The position numbers and the translations under genes were made by a program. From Lentiprolixibacter aurantiacus (GTDB lineage Bacteria > Bacteroidota > Bacteroidia > Flavobacteriales > Flavobacteriaceae), in assembly GCF_026241225.1 (NCBI RefSeq), contig NZ_JAPFQP010000003.1, positions 336,380 through 400,379 of the forward strand: DNA of 64,000 bases. Reading direction: 5' to 3'. The notes beneath the pieces were generated by a model. It had not been told where the DNA came from. It made no database searches and saw nothing but the letters and a program-made list of their open reading frames with translations. Every line of letters starts with the position of its first letter. Positions within the stretch are counted from its first letter, which is position 1. Shown here piece by piece: positions 45,734-53,805 of the stretch.

Positions 45734-45763
45734 TTTGCTGACCTGTAACCTTTTTAAAAAAAC
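45734..45763 (+). promoter_or_regulatory. ECF-type promoter of the DUF6249 gene
   Basis: TGTAACC (45734-45740), 16 bases, GGTCTTA (45757-45763), matching the divergent promoter of the sigma factor at 13 of 14 positions. The start codon lies 52 bases further. Confidence 0.65.
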
Positions 45764-45815
45764 TGCGGTCTTATGGAATGAAACCAATGTATAATTTTAA
45801 AAAAGAAAAACGAAC

Positions 45816-46166
45816 ATGGGAGGAGAAATCATAGTTACCGCATTAATCTTTGGTGCCATTTTTGGCGTTTTTTACCTGTATTTTTCAACAAGGAACAAGG
45901 AAAGGCTGGCCCTTATTGAGAAGGGAGCAGATGCCAGCATATTCTTTTCGTCTAAAAATCGCCGGAGTGCTCCATTCTGGAAAGTCCTGATCCTGAATCT
46001 ATCCTTATTGCTCATCAGTATTGGTGTTGGCGTATTCCTGGCCTCTGTACTGACACAGTTTGGTGTAGATGAAGAGACCGCTTACCCGGGTACCATTTTC
46101 CTGATGGCAGGTGTTGGTCTCTTTGTGGGCTTCAACATGACCAAGAAACTGGAAAGAGAGGACTAA
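45816..46166 (+). CDS. DUF6249-type membrane protein, probable target of the adjacent sigma factor
   Basis: 116 residues with a first membrane segment at about residues 5-25 (VTALIFGAIFGVFYLYF), a basic loop with NKERLALIEKGADAS, and two more segments (about 55-75 and 90-108). The ERxALIEKG motif after the first helix is typical of this family, often found beside ECF sigma factors in flavobacteria. Its promoter matches that of the sigma gene. A terminator follows. Confidence 0.78.
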   Translation: MGGEIIVTALIFGAIFGVFYLYFSTRNKERLALIEKGADASIFFSSKNRRSAPFWKVLILNLSLLLISIGVGVFLASVLTQFGVDEETAYPGTIFLMAGVGLFVGFNMTKKLERED

Positions 46167-46190
46167 AAAGTATCATAAAAGTCTGAAAGC

Positions 46191-46222
46191 AACCGCTATC
46201 TTATTAGGTAGCGGTTTTTTAT
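46191..46222 (+). terminator. Intrinsic terminator of the DUF6249 gene
   Basis: AACCGCTA pairs with TAGCGGTT across a ten-base loop, followed by TTTTATTTTT. Confidence 0.88.
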
Positions 46223-46231
46223 TTTTAGGGT

Positions 46232-46864
46232 ATGAAAGTAGTATCAACCAACATTGCCCGCCCGAGGGAAATAAGCTGGAAGGGCAAAACGGAATTCACA
46301 GGCATATACAAAGAACCGGTAAATGATCCCATTTTCCTTGGGAAAGAGGAGGTGCACGGGGATACCATTGTGCACGCTAAGGTACATGGCGGCATTGATA
46401 AAGCCTGCTATCTTTTTTCGACGGATGAGTACAACTACTGGAAGAACAAATACCCTGATTTAGACTGGAATTGGGGTATGTTTGGCGAAAACTTAAGCAT
46501 CTCCGGACTGGATGAATCAAAACTACGGATTGGAGATGTGCTGCAAATAGGGAAGGCACTTGTAGAAGTCTCTGAGCCCAGGGAACCCTGCTACAAGCTT
46601 GGTATTAAATTCGGGAACCAGGGAATAATACAGGAATTTGTGGATCGCGGCTTTCCTGGCACCTATGTGCGTATTCTCGAAGAAGGTTTGGTCAGCTCAG
46701 GAGACAGGGTTACTACCACTCGACAATCTGAAAACACCCTGACCGTGAAGGCATTTTTCGAATTGCGATACATGCAGGAGAAAGACCCGGCAATCCTGCA
46801 ACTTGCCCTTGAAAATCCAGCACTTTCCAGCAGGAAAAAGGCAAAGCTCAAAAAATTCCTATAA
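46232..46864 (+). CDS. MOSC-domain protein (YiiM-like)
   Basis: 210 residues of the MOSC family, which handles molybdenum cofactor-related or N-hydroxylated substrates. The conserved Cys is in EPREPCYKLGIKFG (about residue 115); HAKVHGGIDKACYLFS and WGMFGENLSISGLDE are typical MOSC segments. The C-terminal helical extension (TLTVKAFFELRYMQEKDP) matches the 3-alpha domain of YiiM. Separated from its neighbours by terminators on both sides. Confidence 0.9.
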   Translation: MKVVSTNIARPREISWKGKTEFTGIYKEPVNDPIFLGKEEVHGDTIVHAKVHGGIDKACYLFSTDEYNYWKNKYPDLDWNWGMFGENLSISGLDESKLRIGDVLQIGKALVEVSEPREPCYKLGIKFGNQGIIQEFVDRGFPGTYVRILEEGLVSSGDRVTTTRQSENTLTVKAFFELRYMQEKDPAILQLALENPALSSRKKAKLKKFL

Positions 46865-46868
46865 AAAA

Positions 46869-46890
46869 GGGGCTTTTCCAAGCCCCTTTT
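46869..46890. terminator. Bidirectional intrinsic terminator
   Basis: AAGGGGCTT and AAGCCCCTT form a 9-bp perfect stem with a four-base loop, with A run before and T run after, between the convergent MOSC gene and the small exported protein gene. Confidence 0.88.
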
Positions 46891-46907
46891 AATATGGTTT
46901 ATCAAAT

Positions 46908-47273
46908 TTATTTAACAGCAAGTTTTTCCCTGTAGGTACCTTCGCTGTCTTTAACAACTATCGTATAGTTGTCTTCAAAGGCTTTCTCAAAGTTAAATGC
47001 CTTTTGGATTAAAAGTTCTCCTTCAATTACCTCACTAAAGACAATTCGATTTTCACTGTCAATTACCTTGATATTTACCTTTTCGAGGTCCAGGTTTAAC
47101 AGGTTCATAAAGAGCTTGTCTCCTTTCTTCTTGAAAACAGGCCTTGTAGTTTCCTTTTTGGTAAGTCGCTCTATTTCAAAGGCTTTTTTACCCACTTTAC
47201 TTTCATTGGCTGTAGCTATTGCAGTTGCAAATAACAGGGCCAGTATACCGGTGGTTTTTACAATTGTTTTCAT
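46908..47273 (-). CDS. Small exported protein, beta-sandwich-like, unknown function
   Basis: 121 residues with a clear signal peptide (TTGILALLFATAIATA, cleavage near residue 22). The mature part has short strands such as KLFMNLLNLDLEKVNIKVID and EDNYTIVVKDSEGTYREKLAV, resembling DUF3244/Ig-like secreted proteins of Bacteroidetes. Probably periplasmic or secreted. Function unknown. A 45-residue membrane protein gene lies 50 bases upstream on the same strand. Confidence 0.75.
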   Translation of the reverse strand: MKTIVKTTGILALLFATAIATANESKVGKKAFEIERLTKKETTRPVFKKKGDKLFMNLLNLDLEKVNIKVIDSENRIVFSEVIEGELLIQKAFNFEKAFEDNYTIVVKDSEGTYREKLAVK

Positions 47274-47322
47274 AATATTTCGTTTTTAAATTATTGATTT
47301 TAAATAGGGTTACATTTTAATT

Positions 47323-47460
47323 TTAGAAGGTATACAACATAATAGCCGCTACCAGGGCCATTGTTATTGCATTCAGAGTCACATAAAGTATAAGACCCTG
47401 AACTTCCGGTTTAAGATTTCTCAATTGTTTAATCATAGCTTCTGTTTTTTCGTTAATCAT
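47323..47460 (-). CDS. 45-residue single-span membrane protein
   Basis: Begins MINEKTEAMIKQLRNLKPEV and ends with a hydrophobic helix (about residues 22-43, GLILYVTLNAITMALVAAIM). A charged head with one membrane span is typical of small regulatory membrane proteins. The frame is open over 45 codons with consistent codon use, and no larger gene overlaps it. On the same strand as the exported protein downstream, so possibly co-transcribed. Not a family I can name. Confidence 0.55.
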   Translation of the reverse strand: MINEKTEAMIKQLRNLKPEVQGLILYVTLNAITMALVAAIMLYTF

Positions 47461-47604
47461 TCAAACAGGTAATTCTAAATTACACTGCAAACCTACTCCA
47501 GAATGCCATTATCCAACTACATGGACATTTTCCAATTTATGTTTTATTTTAACCCTATTTATTGTTAAAAAAATGTAAAAAGGTAATATTAAACATATAA
47601 AGGG

Positions 47605-47612
47605 TAATTTTG
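47605..47612 (+). promoter_or_regulatory. -7 box of the AraC-alkB operon
   Basis: TAATTTTG matches TAnnTTTG, 53 bases before the AraC-family start codon. No upstream TTG at the usual distance. Confidence 0.5.
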
Positions 47613-47665
47613 CAAACGAATACCAAATGGCCCCACGGTAACTTTACACTATCAATCAGAAAAAA

Positions 47666-48538
47666 ATGAGACAGCTCAAACCTACATTTGAAGTAATAGA
47701 ACCTAATTTTGGTCATTCCTACACCTACCAAAAATTTGATGCTGCCAAAAACAACAAGGACAATTACTGGCACTACCACCCTGAAATTGAATTGGTATAT
47801 ATAAATGGGGGGGCCGGTAAAAGACAGATCGGCAGCCATGTATCCTGCTACACCGAAGGAGACCTGATCCTAATTGGCAGCAATCTTCCACATTGTGGTT
47901 TTACGGATAAATTTACCGGCAACAAGAGTGAAACGGTAATTCAGATGAAAGAGGACTTCCTGGGAAATGATTTTTTCAACATCCCGGAAATGAAAAAAAT
48001 AAGGACTTTGTTTGAAATGGCTAAAAGCGGTATTGCCTTTTACGGGGAAACCAAAAACATAGTGGGTGAGAAAATGGAGGCCATGCATGGGAAATCAGAT
48101 TTCAGGGGCCTGCTTTCCATCCTCAGTATTTTAAACGACCTGAGCAATTCGAGGGAAATGAAAATACTCAATGCCGATGCATTTTCTATGGAGGCTGAAG
48201 TAAAGGATAATGACAGGATTAACCTGGTATTCAACTACGTAAAGTCTAATTTCAAGGAAGACATTCCCCTGAAGACCATTGCTGATCTCAGCAGCATGAC
48301 CGTTCCTTCTTTTTGCCGCTATTTCAAGAAGATCACCAACAAGACCTTTGTTCAGTTTTTGAATGAATACCGCCTGGTTCACGCCTCCAAACTACTGGCA
48401 GAGCAACCTATGAGCATAACCGAGGTTTGTTTTGACAGCGGTTTCAATAATTTCTCCCATTTCAACAAATCTTTCAAGGCCTTTACCGGCCAAAGTCCGT
48501 CCGAATACCGGAACCAGCTTAAAAAAGTACTGCAGTAA
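47666..48538 (+). CDS. AraC-family transcriptional regulator with N-terminal cupin
   Basis: 290 residues. The N-terminal cupin-like domain (HYHPEIELVYINGGAGKRQIG and GDLILIGSNLPHCGF) binds an unknown ligand. The C-terminal double helix-turn-helix covers about residues 190-288: LKTIADLSSMTVPSFCRYFK and VCFDSGFNNFSHFNKSFKAFTG with SPSEYR. Its stop overlaps the alkB start by one base (TAATG), so the two are translationally coupled. It has no Ada-type methyl-acceptor domain. Confidence 0.9.
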   Translation: MRQLKPTFEVIEPNFGHSYTYQKFDAAKNNKDNYWHYHPEIELVYINGGAGKRQIGSHVSCYTEGDLILIGSNLPHCGFTDKFTGNKSETVIQMKEDFLGNDFFNIPEMKKIRTLFEMAKSGIAFYGETKNIVGEKMEAMHGKSDFRGLLSILSILNDLSNSREMKILNADAFSMEAEVKDNDRINLVFNYVKSNFKEDIPLKTIADLSSMTVPSFCRYFKKITNKTFVQFLNEYRLVHASKLLAEQPMSITEVCFDSGFNNFSHFNKSFKAFTGQSPSEYRNQLKKVLQ

Positions 48539-49137
48539 TGGCTTCTCCAGGATTAGGTGGAGAAAAACTGGAATTGCCGGATTCGGATATCTGGTATTAC
48601 CCTGCATTCCTGAAACCGGCAGCAGCTACCAAATATTTTGAGAAGCTGAGACGAGAAACTCCCTGGCAGCAGGACGACATAAAGGTTTTTGGCAAGACTT
48701 ATGCGCAGCCCAGACTCACAGCACTGTACGGGAATAACCAGAAGCCTTATCAGTATTCCAGCATTACCATGCACCCCCGGGAATTCACACCATTGCTTGA
48801 AGGCCTCAAGGCAGATATTGAAGAAATAGCAGGTATTTCTTTCAGCAGCTGTCTCTTGAACCTATATCGGGATGGCCGGGACAGCAATGGCTGGCATGCT
48901 GATGACGAAAAGGAATTGGGTATTAATCCGGTAATCGCCTCGCTTTCCCTTGGCGAAGCACGAAGTTTTCATTTTAAGCACAAAACAAACAAGGATCTGA
49001 GACATCGTATGACCTTGGAACACGGCAGTCTTTTGTTGATGCAGGGAACCACCCAGCACCACTGGCTGCATCAAATCCCCAAGACTAAGAGGCCCATTGG
49101 AGAACGCATCAACCTTACCTTCCGTGTAATCCAATAA
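48538..49137 (+). CDS. alkB: Alpha-ketoglutarate-dependent AlkB-type dioxygenase
   Basis: 199 residues. The iron ligands of the 2-oxoglutarate/Fe(II) oxygenase fold are His and Asp in NGWHADDEKELG (about residue 120) and the later His in TTQHHWLHQIPK; the 2-oxoglutarate Arg is in ERINLTFR at the end. AlkB removes alkyl lesions such as 1-methyladenine and 3-methylcytosine from DNA or RNA. Coupled to the AraC-family regulator. A terminator follows. Confidence 0.92.
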   Translation: MASPGLGGEKLELPDSDIWYYPAFLKPAAATKYFEKLRRETPWQQDDIKVFGKTYAQPRLTALYGNNQKPYQYSSITMHPREFTPLLEGLKADIEEIAGISFSSCLLNLYRDGRDSNGWHADDEKELGINPVIASLSLGEARSFHFKHKTNKDLRHRMTLEHGSLLLMQGTTQHHWLHQIPKTKRPIGERINLTFRVIQ

Positions 49138-49170
49138 AAAATCGGTCTGTAAAAGCAAACCGATTTTTTA
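49136..49170 (+). terminator. Intrinsic terminator of the AraC-alkB operon
   Basis: AAAATCGGT and ACCGATTTT form a stem around a loop of about 13 bases (CTGTAAAAGCAA), followed by a T run. It overlaps the alkB stop. Confidence 0.85.
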
Positions 49171-49349
49171 TTACCCTCAGATGTTCACCTAAACTACTGC
49201 CTTTAATGCTCGGGTAGTGCATTAATCTCCTCATAGTTTAGTATTAAATTAGATCTGATTTTCCTGAATTCCCAATATAATAGATTAAAAACCAGATCAT
49301 TAGATAAACGGCTGATTCTGAACCCCTGATCTATTCCTAAATTATGGTT

Positions 49350-49357
49350 TATCTTTG
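49350..49357 (+). promoter_or_regulatory. -7 box of the TIGR03643 gene
   Basis: TATCTTTG matches TAnnTTTG and is 7 bases before the chosen ATG, so the transcript would be almost leaderless. Confidence 0.55.
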
Positions 49358-49364
49358 CACCGCT

Positions 49365-49643
49365 ATGAGTAAAGAATTCACAAAAGAAGAGCTGGATCGT
49401 ATTATTGAAATGGCCTGGGAGGACAGGACCCCATTTGACGCCATTACCCATCAGTTTGGCATTAGTGAACAGGAAACTATTGCTATTATGAGGAAACACA
49501 TGAAGGCCAGTAGTTTCAGGATGTGGAGAAAACGGGTTCAGGGTCGCAGGACCAAGCACGCCAAATTACGAGAAAGTTCGGTTGATCGATTTAAATGCAG
49601 TCGGCAACGCCAAATTACAGGAAATAGGATCTCCAAACGCTGA
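49365..49643 (+). CDS. TIGR03643-family small basic protein
   Basis: 92 residues starting MSKEFTKEELDRIIEMAWED, followed by RTPFDAITHQFGISEQETIA and MKASSFRMWRKRVQGRRTKH, a helix-turn-helix-like family of unknown function found in marine bacteria. The C-terminus is strongly basic. Start chosen after the -7 box; the upstream ATG at 49344 would lie in the promoter. Function unknown; nucleic-acid binding suggested by composition. Confidence 0.82.
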   Translation: MSKEFTKEELDRIIEMAWEDRTPFDAITHQFGISEQETIAIMRKHMKASSFRMWRKRVQGRRTKHAKLRESSVDRFKCSRQRQITGNRISKR

Positions 49644-49645
49644 GC

Positions 49646-50419
49646 CTAGTCGAAAATATCATTGAGCACTTCTGCCAGTCGAACACCCCCTTTTACCAAT
49701 TGTTGCTCAACGGTTTGCCAGTATTTATAGCTGTAGGAATACCCAAGCTTTTCACCCACTTCTACCGAGTCATAAATTTCATTTGCGATGTCCTGGGATT
49801 CCTCAACCCAACTGTAGACATCACCCTGTGCCAGTTCCATGCGTTCCGTCCGGCTCAGTTTATCCACCCTTTTGGTGAGTTCAGTGTAGCTCATACCGTA
49901 ATCACTGATCATATTGGTATCCCATAAACGGTGCAGGTTACTGCCACGGCCAAACCACTGGATCTGAATATCATTGCCGCCCCGGTCCCCTGCCCTTCCG
50001 GCATGCATGGGCTGATGAAGGTCTCCCACCAGGTGCACCAGCATTTTGAGGTAGAAAATATGGTCTGCTTCGGATCGGGTTTCATCCTCCAGAATAGCCT
50101 TGCAGCGCAGTATCCCCATAACCACATCCCCATCAGGATTATGTTTTGCGTTGCGATATTCCTGATCGGGCTCGAAATTTACGTAGTGCCAGGTCATGAA
50201 CCTGTCATATACACGGTCTGATCTTATGGCATCAGCATAATTGGCTACTTCTGCCAGAGTTTGCCCTTTGAGCAATTTCCTGATCTTGCGTTTTGCTTTG
50301 CCTGTCAGGTATTTTTGCGCCACTTCACCTACTACTCTATGACCCGTTTTACCCCAGATATCGGCATTTCCGTAAGCCATTGAGGCGCTTAAAAGTAAAA
50401 GGATAAGAATCCGTTTCAT
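49646..50419 (-). CDS. S1/P1-family nuclease
   Basis: 257 residues with signal peptide ILILLLLSASMAYG. The mature protein begins near W-G-K-T-G-H, where the N-terminal Trp and His help bind zinc in P1 nuclease. Further zinc ligands are in FMTWHYVNFE and HLVGDLHQPMHAGRAGDRGG. It would cleave single-stranded nucleic acids in the periplasm or outside the cell to obtain phosphate or nucleosides. Convergent with the TIGR03643 gene, two bases apart. Confidence 0.92.
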   Translation of the reverse strand: MKRILILLLLSASMAYGNADIWGKTGHRVVGEVAQKYLTGKAKRKIRKLLKGQTLAEVANYADAIRSDRVYDRFMTWHYVNFEPDQEYRNAKHNPDGDVVMGILRCKAILEDETRSEADHIFYLKMLVHLVGDLHQPMHAGRAGDRGGNDIQIQWFGRGSNLHRLWDTNMISDYGMSYTELTKRVDKLSRTERMELAQGDVYSWVEESQDIANEIYDSVEVGEKLGYSYSYKYWQTVEQQLVKGGVRLAEVLNDIFD

Positions 50420-50522
50420 ATTTTAAATTTTGCAGATCAAAAATAGAGATTTCATCCAGTCTCCGGGTTAATTTGTCTTTAAATTTTATACATTAATGCT
50501 TTAATCCTTTTAGCAAAAAAAA

Positions 50523-51452
50523 ATGAGGATAATCAGCCTGATCTGCTTTTTTTTCCTGCTGCATACCAATGCCCAGGAAATAATTTCTGAAGAAATAGCC
50601 ATGGCCAACGGTGACATTATGTTGCCGGGAACCCTTTCCTACCCCGAAGGTTCGGTTAGTCCGCTGGTTATTTTTATTCAGGGTTCGGGCAATGTAGACC
50701 GGGATGGGAACCAGGCCGGGACCGTTATACAGTCTGCCTATATCAGAACACTCAGGGATAGCCTTAACCACAGGGGGATTGCTTTTTACAGTTACGACAA
50801 AAGAACAGCAGTAGGGGCCAACTTCAGCAAATTAAAAAATATCGTTTTTGAAGACCTTGTTGCGGATGCGAGACAAGCGGTGAACAGGTTTCTTTCCGAC
50901 AACAGATTCGCTTCGGTGCATGTGATCGGGCATAGTCAGGGTTCCCTGGCAGGCATGATGAGCCTGTCCCCAGAAGTGAGCAGTTTTATCTCGCTAGCAG
51001 GGCCTGGGGTATCGATTGACAAGAAAATCATTGAGCAGATAGGTAATCAGAGTGCTGATTTGGGAAAAATTGTCGAAAAGCATTTTCAGGAACTCCGGGA
51101 AACCGACACCATAGCTGAGATTAATCCTATGCTCTACTCCATCTTTGCCCCTCAAAACCAGCGGTTTCTGAAACTTTATACCGCACTTGATCCGTCTGAA
51201 GAAATTAAAAAGGTGTCTGTGCCTACCTTGATTATAAATGGAGAGGCAGATCTCCAGGTAAGTGCCGATGATGCCAGGCTCCTTCACGAAGCTTTACCGG
51301 AATCCCGACTGGAAATAATTCCCAAACTCAACCACGTACTTAAGGAAGTGAATTCCCTTGTTGAAAATCAACAGTCATATATGCAGGCCGACATACCCCT
51401 CTCTCCGGCCCTTCTGGATATTATAACAGCCTTTATCATTGAAAACCAGTAA
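50523..51452 (+). CDS. Exported alpha/beta hydrolase
   Basis: 309 residues with signal peptide ISLICFFFLLHTNA. The nucleophile elbow is VIGHSQGSLAGMM (Ser about residue 141), the Asp is in LIINGEADLQVS and the His in IPKLNHVLKE. The HGSG-type oxyanion segment is FIQGSGNVDRDGNQAG. It resembles YqiA/esterase-like enzymes of the Bacteroidetes periplasm; substrate unknown. Confidence 0.86.
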   Translation: MRIISLICFFFLLHTNAQEIISEEIAMANGDIMLPGTLSYPEGSVSPLVIFIQGSGNVDRDGNQAGTVIQSAYIRTLRDSLNHRGIAFYSYDKRTAVGANFSKLKNIVFEDLVADARQAVNRFLSDNRFASVHVIGHSQGSLAGMMSLSPEVSSFISLAGPGVSIDKKIIEQIGNQSADLGKIVEKHFQELRETDTIAEINPMLYSIFAPQNQRFLKLYTALDPSEEIKKVSVPTLIINGEADLQVSADDARLLHEALPESRLEIIPKLNHVLKEVNSLVENQQSYMQADIPLSPALLDIITAFIIENQ

Positions 51453-51512
51453 AGTGTAATCACAGGGCCAAACTTTGGGATTTTTTTAAGACCGTTTAAT
51501 GTTAAATTTGTG

Positions 51513-51520
51513 TCTGCTGA
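51513..51520 (+). promoter_or_regulatory. -7 box of the DUF5916 gene
   Basis: TAAATTTG matches TAnnTTTG, 13 bases before the start codon. Confidence 0.5.
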
Positions 51521-51533
51521 CTAAGGAAACAAA

Positions 51534-53732
51534 ATGCCAAGGACTGTTTGTTGTCTGCTATTTGTTGTTTTATCCTGCACCATATACGGACAAGAAAATT
51601 ACAAATCATTTACGGTACGCTATATTGATGAAAACATTACTCCTGACGGAGCATTGGATGAACCCATCTGGTTTGCTGCGGAAAGCGCCCATGACTTTTG
51701 GGAATATTTCCCCGTAGATTCCATACAGGCGGTTAAACAAACCGACATAAAGATGTTGTACGACGACAAAAATCTTTATGTGGGTATTACAGTCTACACT
51801 GCAGGACGAGATTATGCCGTGGAATCTTTGAAAAGGGATTTCCGTGCCGGAAACAGTGACAACATCACCTTGCTCTTTGACACCTTTAACGACGGGAACA
51901 ATGCCTTTATGTTCGGGATCAATCCCTATGGCGTAAGGCGTGAAGGACTGATTTCAGGCGGTGGCCTGGATGGAGGGGATTTTACTAATTCATGGGATGT
52001 GAAGTGGAGGGGCAACTCAAAGATCTACGATGAGTACTATACTGCCGAAATGATAATCCCACTGACTTCATTTAAATTCCGGGAGGGGGAAACCAAATGG
52101 CGATTTAACAGTTACCGATTTGATACCCAGTCCAATGAGAATAGCACCTGGGTACGCATCCCCCAGAACCAGAACATTTTTGGCCTGACTTTTATGGGGG
52201 ATATGGTATTTGAGAAGCCCCTTGGAAAATCCAGATCCCCATTCGCTGTTATCCCCTATATCAATTACCTGGGGGCACAGGATTTCGAAAATGAATCCTC
52301 CATAAGTAATTTCAAGTTTGGTGGTGATGCCAAAGTGTCCATCGGAAATAGTATGAACCTGGATATCACGGTAAATCCCGATTTTTCACAGGTAGAAGTA
52401 GATAACCAGGTGACGAACCTGACACGCTTTGAAATTGGCCTTCCTGAAAGGCGGCAATTCTTTATTGACAATATCGATCTCTTTGCAGATTTTGGTGATT
52501 CCCGGGATAGTAACCCCTTTTTTTCAAGACGTATTGGTATTGCTCGTGACACAGCTGACAACACCATTGAAAATAGTATAATCGGAGGGGTCAGGCTTAG
52601 CGGTAAACTGAACAACAGGCTCCGGTTTGGATTCCTTAATATTCAAACCGAGGCTGATGAAGCCAATGAAATTGCCTCCAACAATAATATGATGCTGGCC
52701 GTTCAGCAACAGGTATTCTCCCGTTCCAATATAGGATTCTTTTTTATCAACAGGCAGGCTGCCAAAGACTATGATTTCCAGACAGATGAAGATCGTTATA
52801 ATCGTGTTCTGGGAGTTGACTATAACCTGATCTCAGAAGACAATCTATGGAGTGGAAGGTTCTTCATGCATAAATCCTTTGAACCGGGGGGCAGAATGGA
52901 GGACCTGTCCACTGGAATGCGTTTGGAATACAATTCCCGATACTGGAACTTTTTCAGCAAGGCAGTGTTTGTTGGAGAAGATTACCAGTCTGACCTTGGG
53001 TTTATCCGCCGAACCGATATTTTCAAGGGTATTTTTAGTATGAGGCGGGTTTTCTGGCCAAAGAATGGAATTATACAGAATCACAGCATAAGGCTTATTC
53101 CCAACTATATCTGGAGTCCTAGCCGTAATTTTCAAAACACGGATTATACCACAAGAGTTGACTGGGAGTTTCGATTTCAGGACCAGTCCCAGGCTCAGGT
53201 TTCTTTTTCACACCGGTACACCTATTTACTGGATGAGTTTGACCCTACCCGAAGTGATGATGCCCTTCCCCTTCCTGGCGAACAGGGATACTATTACAAT
53301 TCCGTAAATTTTCAATACAGATCGGACAGGCGACGCCTTTTTTCATATTCACTGGAGCCTACAATAGGCCGATTTTTTAACGGTGATCGTTTCTCATTGG
53401 AAGGTGGAATGAACCTTCGTGTTCAGCCCAAAACTGTTATTTCCATGAACTTTAGGTATGACCAGATAAAGCTACCGGAACCTTATGGCAGTGCAGACAT
53501 CTGGCTGATAAGTCCCAGGTTTGACCTCACCTTCAGCAAATCTATCTTCTGGTCTACGCTTGTCCAGTATAGCAATCAACGGGACAACCTGGGTATAAAT
53601 TCGCGTTTACAATGGCGTTTTGCTCCGCTTTCTGACCTATTCCTGGTTTATAACGACAATTATTTTGTCAATTCCTTTATGCCCAAACTGAGGTCCATCA
53701 ACCTCAAGCTTACCTACTGGTTGAATATATAA
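51534..53732 (+). CDS. DUF5916 outer-membrane protein with CBM9-like N-terminal domain
   Basis: 732 residues with signal peptide CCLLFVVLSCTIYG. Residues about 25-210 form a CBM9/DOMON-like carbohydrate-binding domain (DGALDEPIWFAAESAHDF, VKQTDIKMLYDDKNLYVGI, SDNITLLFDTFNDG). The rest is a DUF5916 beta barrel starting around MGDMVFEKPL and ending KLRSINLKLTYWLNI with an aromatic C-terminal residue pattern. It is probably a surface or outer-membrane protein; its ligand is unknown. Confidence 0.88.
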   Translation: MPRTVCCLLFVVLSCTIYGQENYKSFTVRYIDENITPDGALDEPIWFAAESAHDFWEYFPVDSIQAVKQTDIKMLYDDKNLYVGITVYTAGRDYAVESLKRDFRAGNSDNITLLFDTFNDGNNAFMFGINPYGVRREGLISGGGLDGGDFTNSWDVKWRGNSKIYDEYYTAEMIIPLTSFKFREGETKWRFNSYRFDTQSNENSTWVRIPQNQNIFGLTFMGDMVFEKPLGKSRSPFAVIPYINYLGAQDFENESSISNFKFGGDAKVSIGNSMNLDITVNPDFSQVEVDNQVTNLTRFEIGLPERRQFFIDNIDLFADFGDSRDSNPFFSRRIGIARDTADNTIENSIIGGVRLSGKLNNRLRFGFLNIQTEADEANEIASNNNMMLAVQQQVFSRSNIGFFFINRQAAKDYDFQTDEDRYNRVLGVDYNLISEDNLWSGRFFMHKSFEPGGRMEDLSTGMRLEYNSRYWNFFSKAVFVGEDYQSDLGFIRRTDIFKGIFSMRRVFWPKNGIIQNHSIRLIPNYIWSPSRNFQNTDYTTRVDWEFRFQDQSQAQVSFSHRYTYLLDEFDPTRSDDALPLPGEQGYYYNSVNFQYRSDRRRLFSYSLEPTIGRFFNGDRFSLEGGMNLRVQPKTVISMNFRYDQIKLPEPYGSADIWLISPRFDLTFSKSIFWSTLVQYSNQRDNLGINSRLQWRFAPLSDLFLVYNDNYFVNSFMPKLRSINLKLTYWLNI

Positions 53733-53746
53733 GAGCGCTTTGCGTG

Positions 53747-53778
53747 TTGATTTGCCTGTGGTAATTTGACTATATTTG
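53747..53778 (+). promoter_or_regulatory. Promoter of the DUF819 gene
   Basis: TTG (53747-53749), 21 bases, TATATTTG (53771-53778): a full consensus match, 27 bases before the ATG. Confidence 0.7.
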
Positions 53779-53805
53779 GTCGCATAACTAACTAGCAAAC
53801 TACGA

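Noticed and set aside
49203..49559. 118-codon minus-strand frame opposite the TIGR03643 gene
   Set aside because: The plus-strand TIGR03643 protein is recognisable and has a promoter; the antisense frame runs across the promoter and has no motifs.
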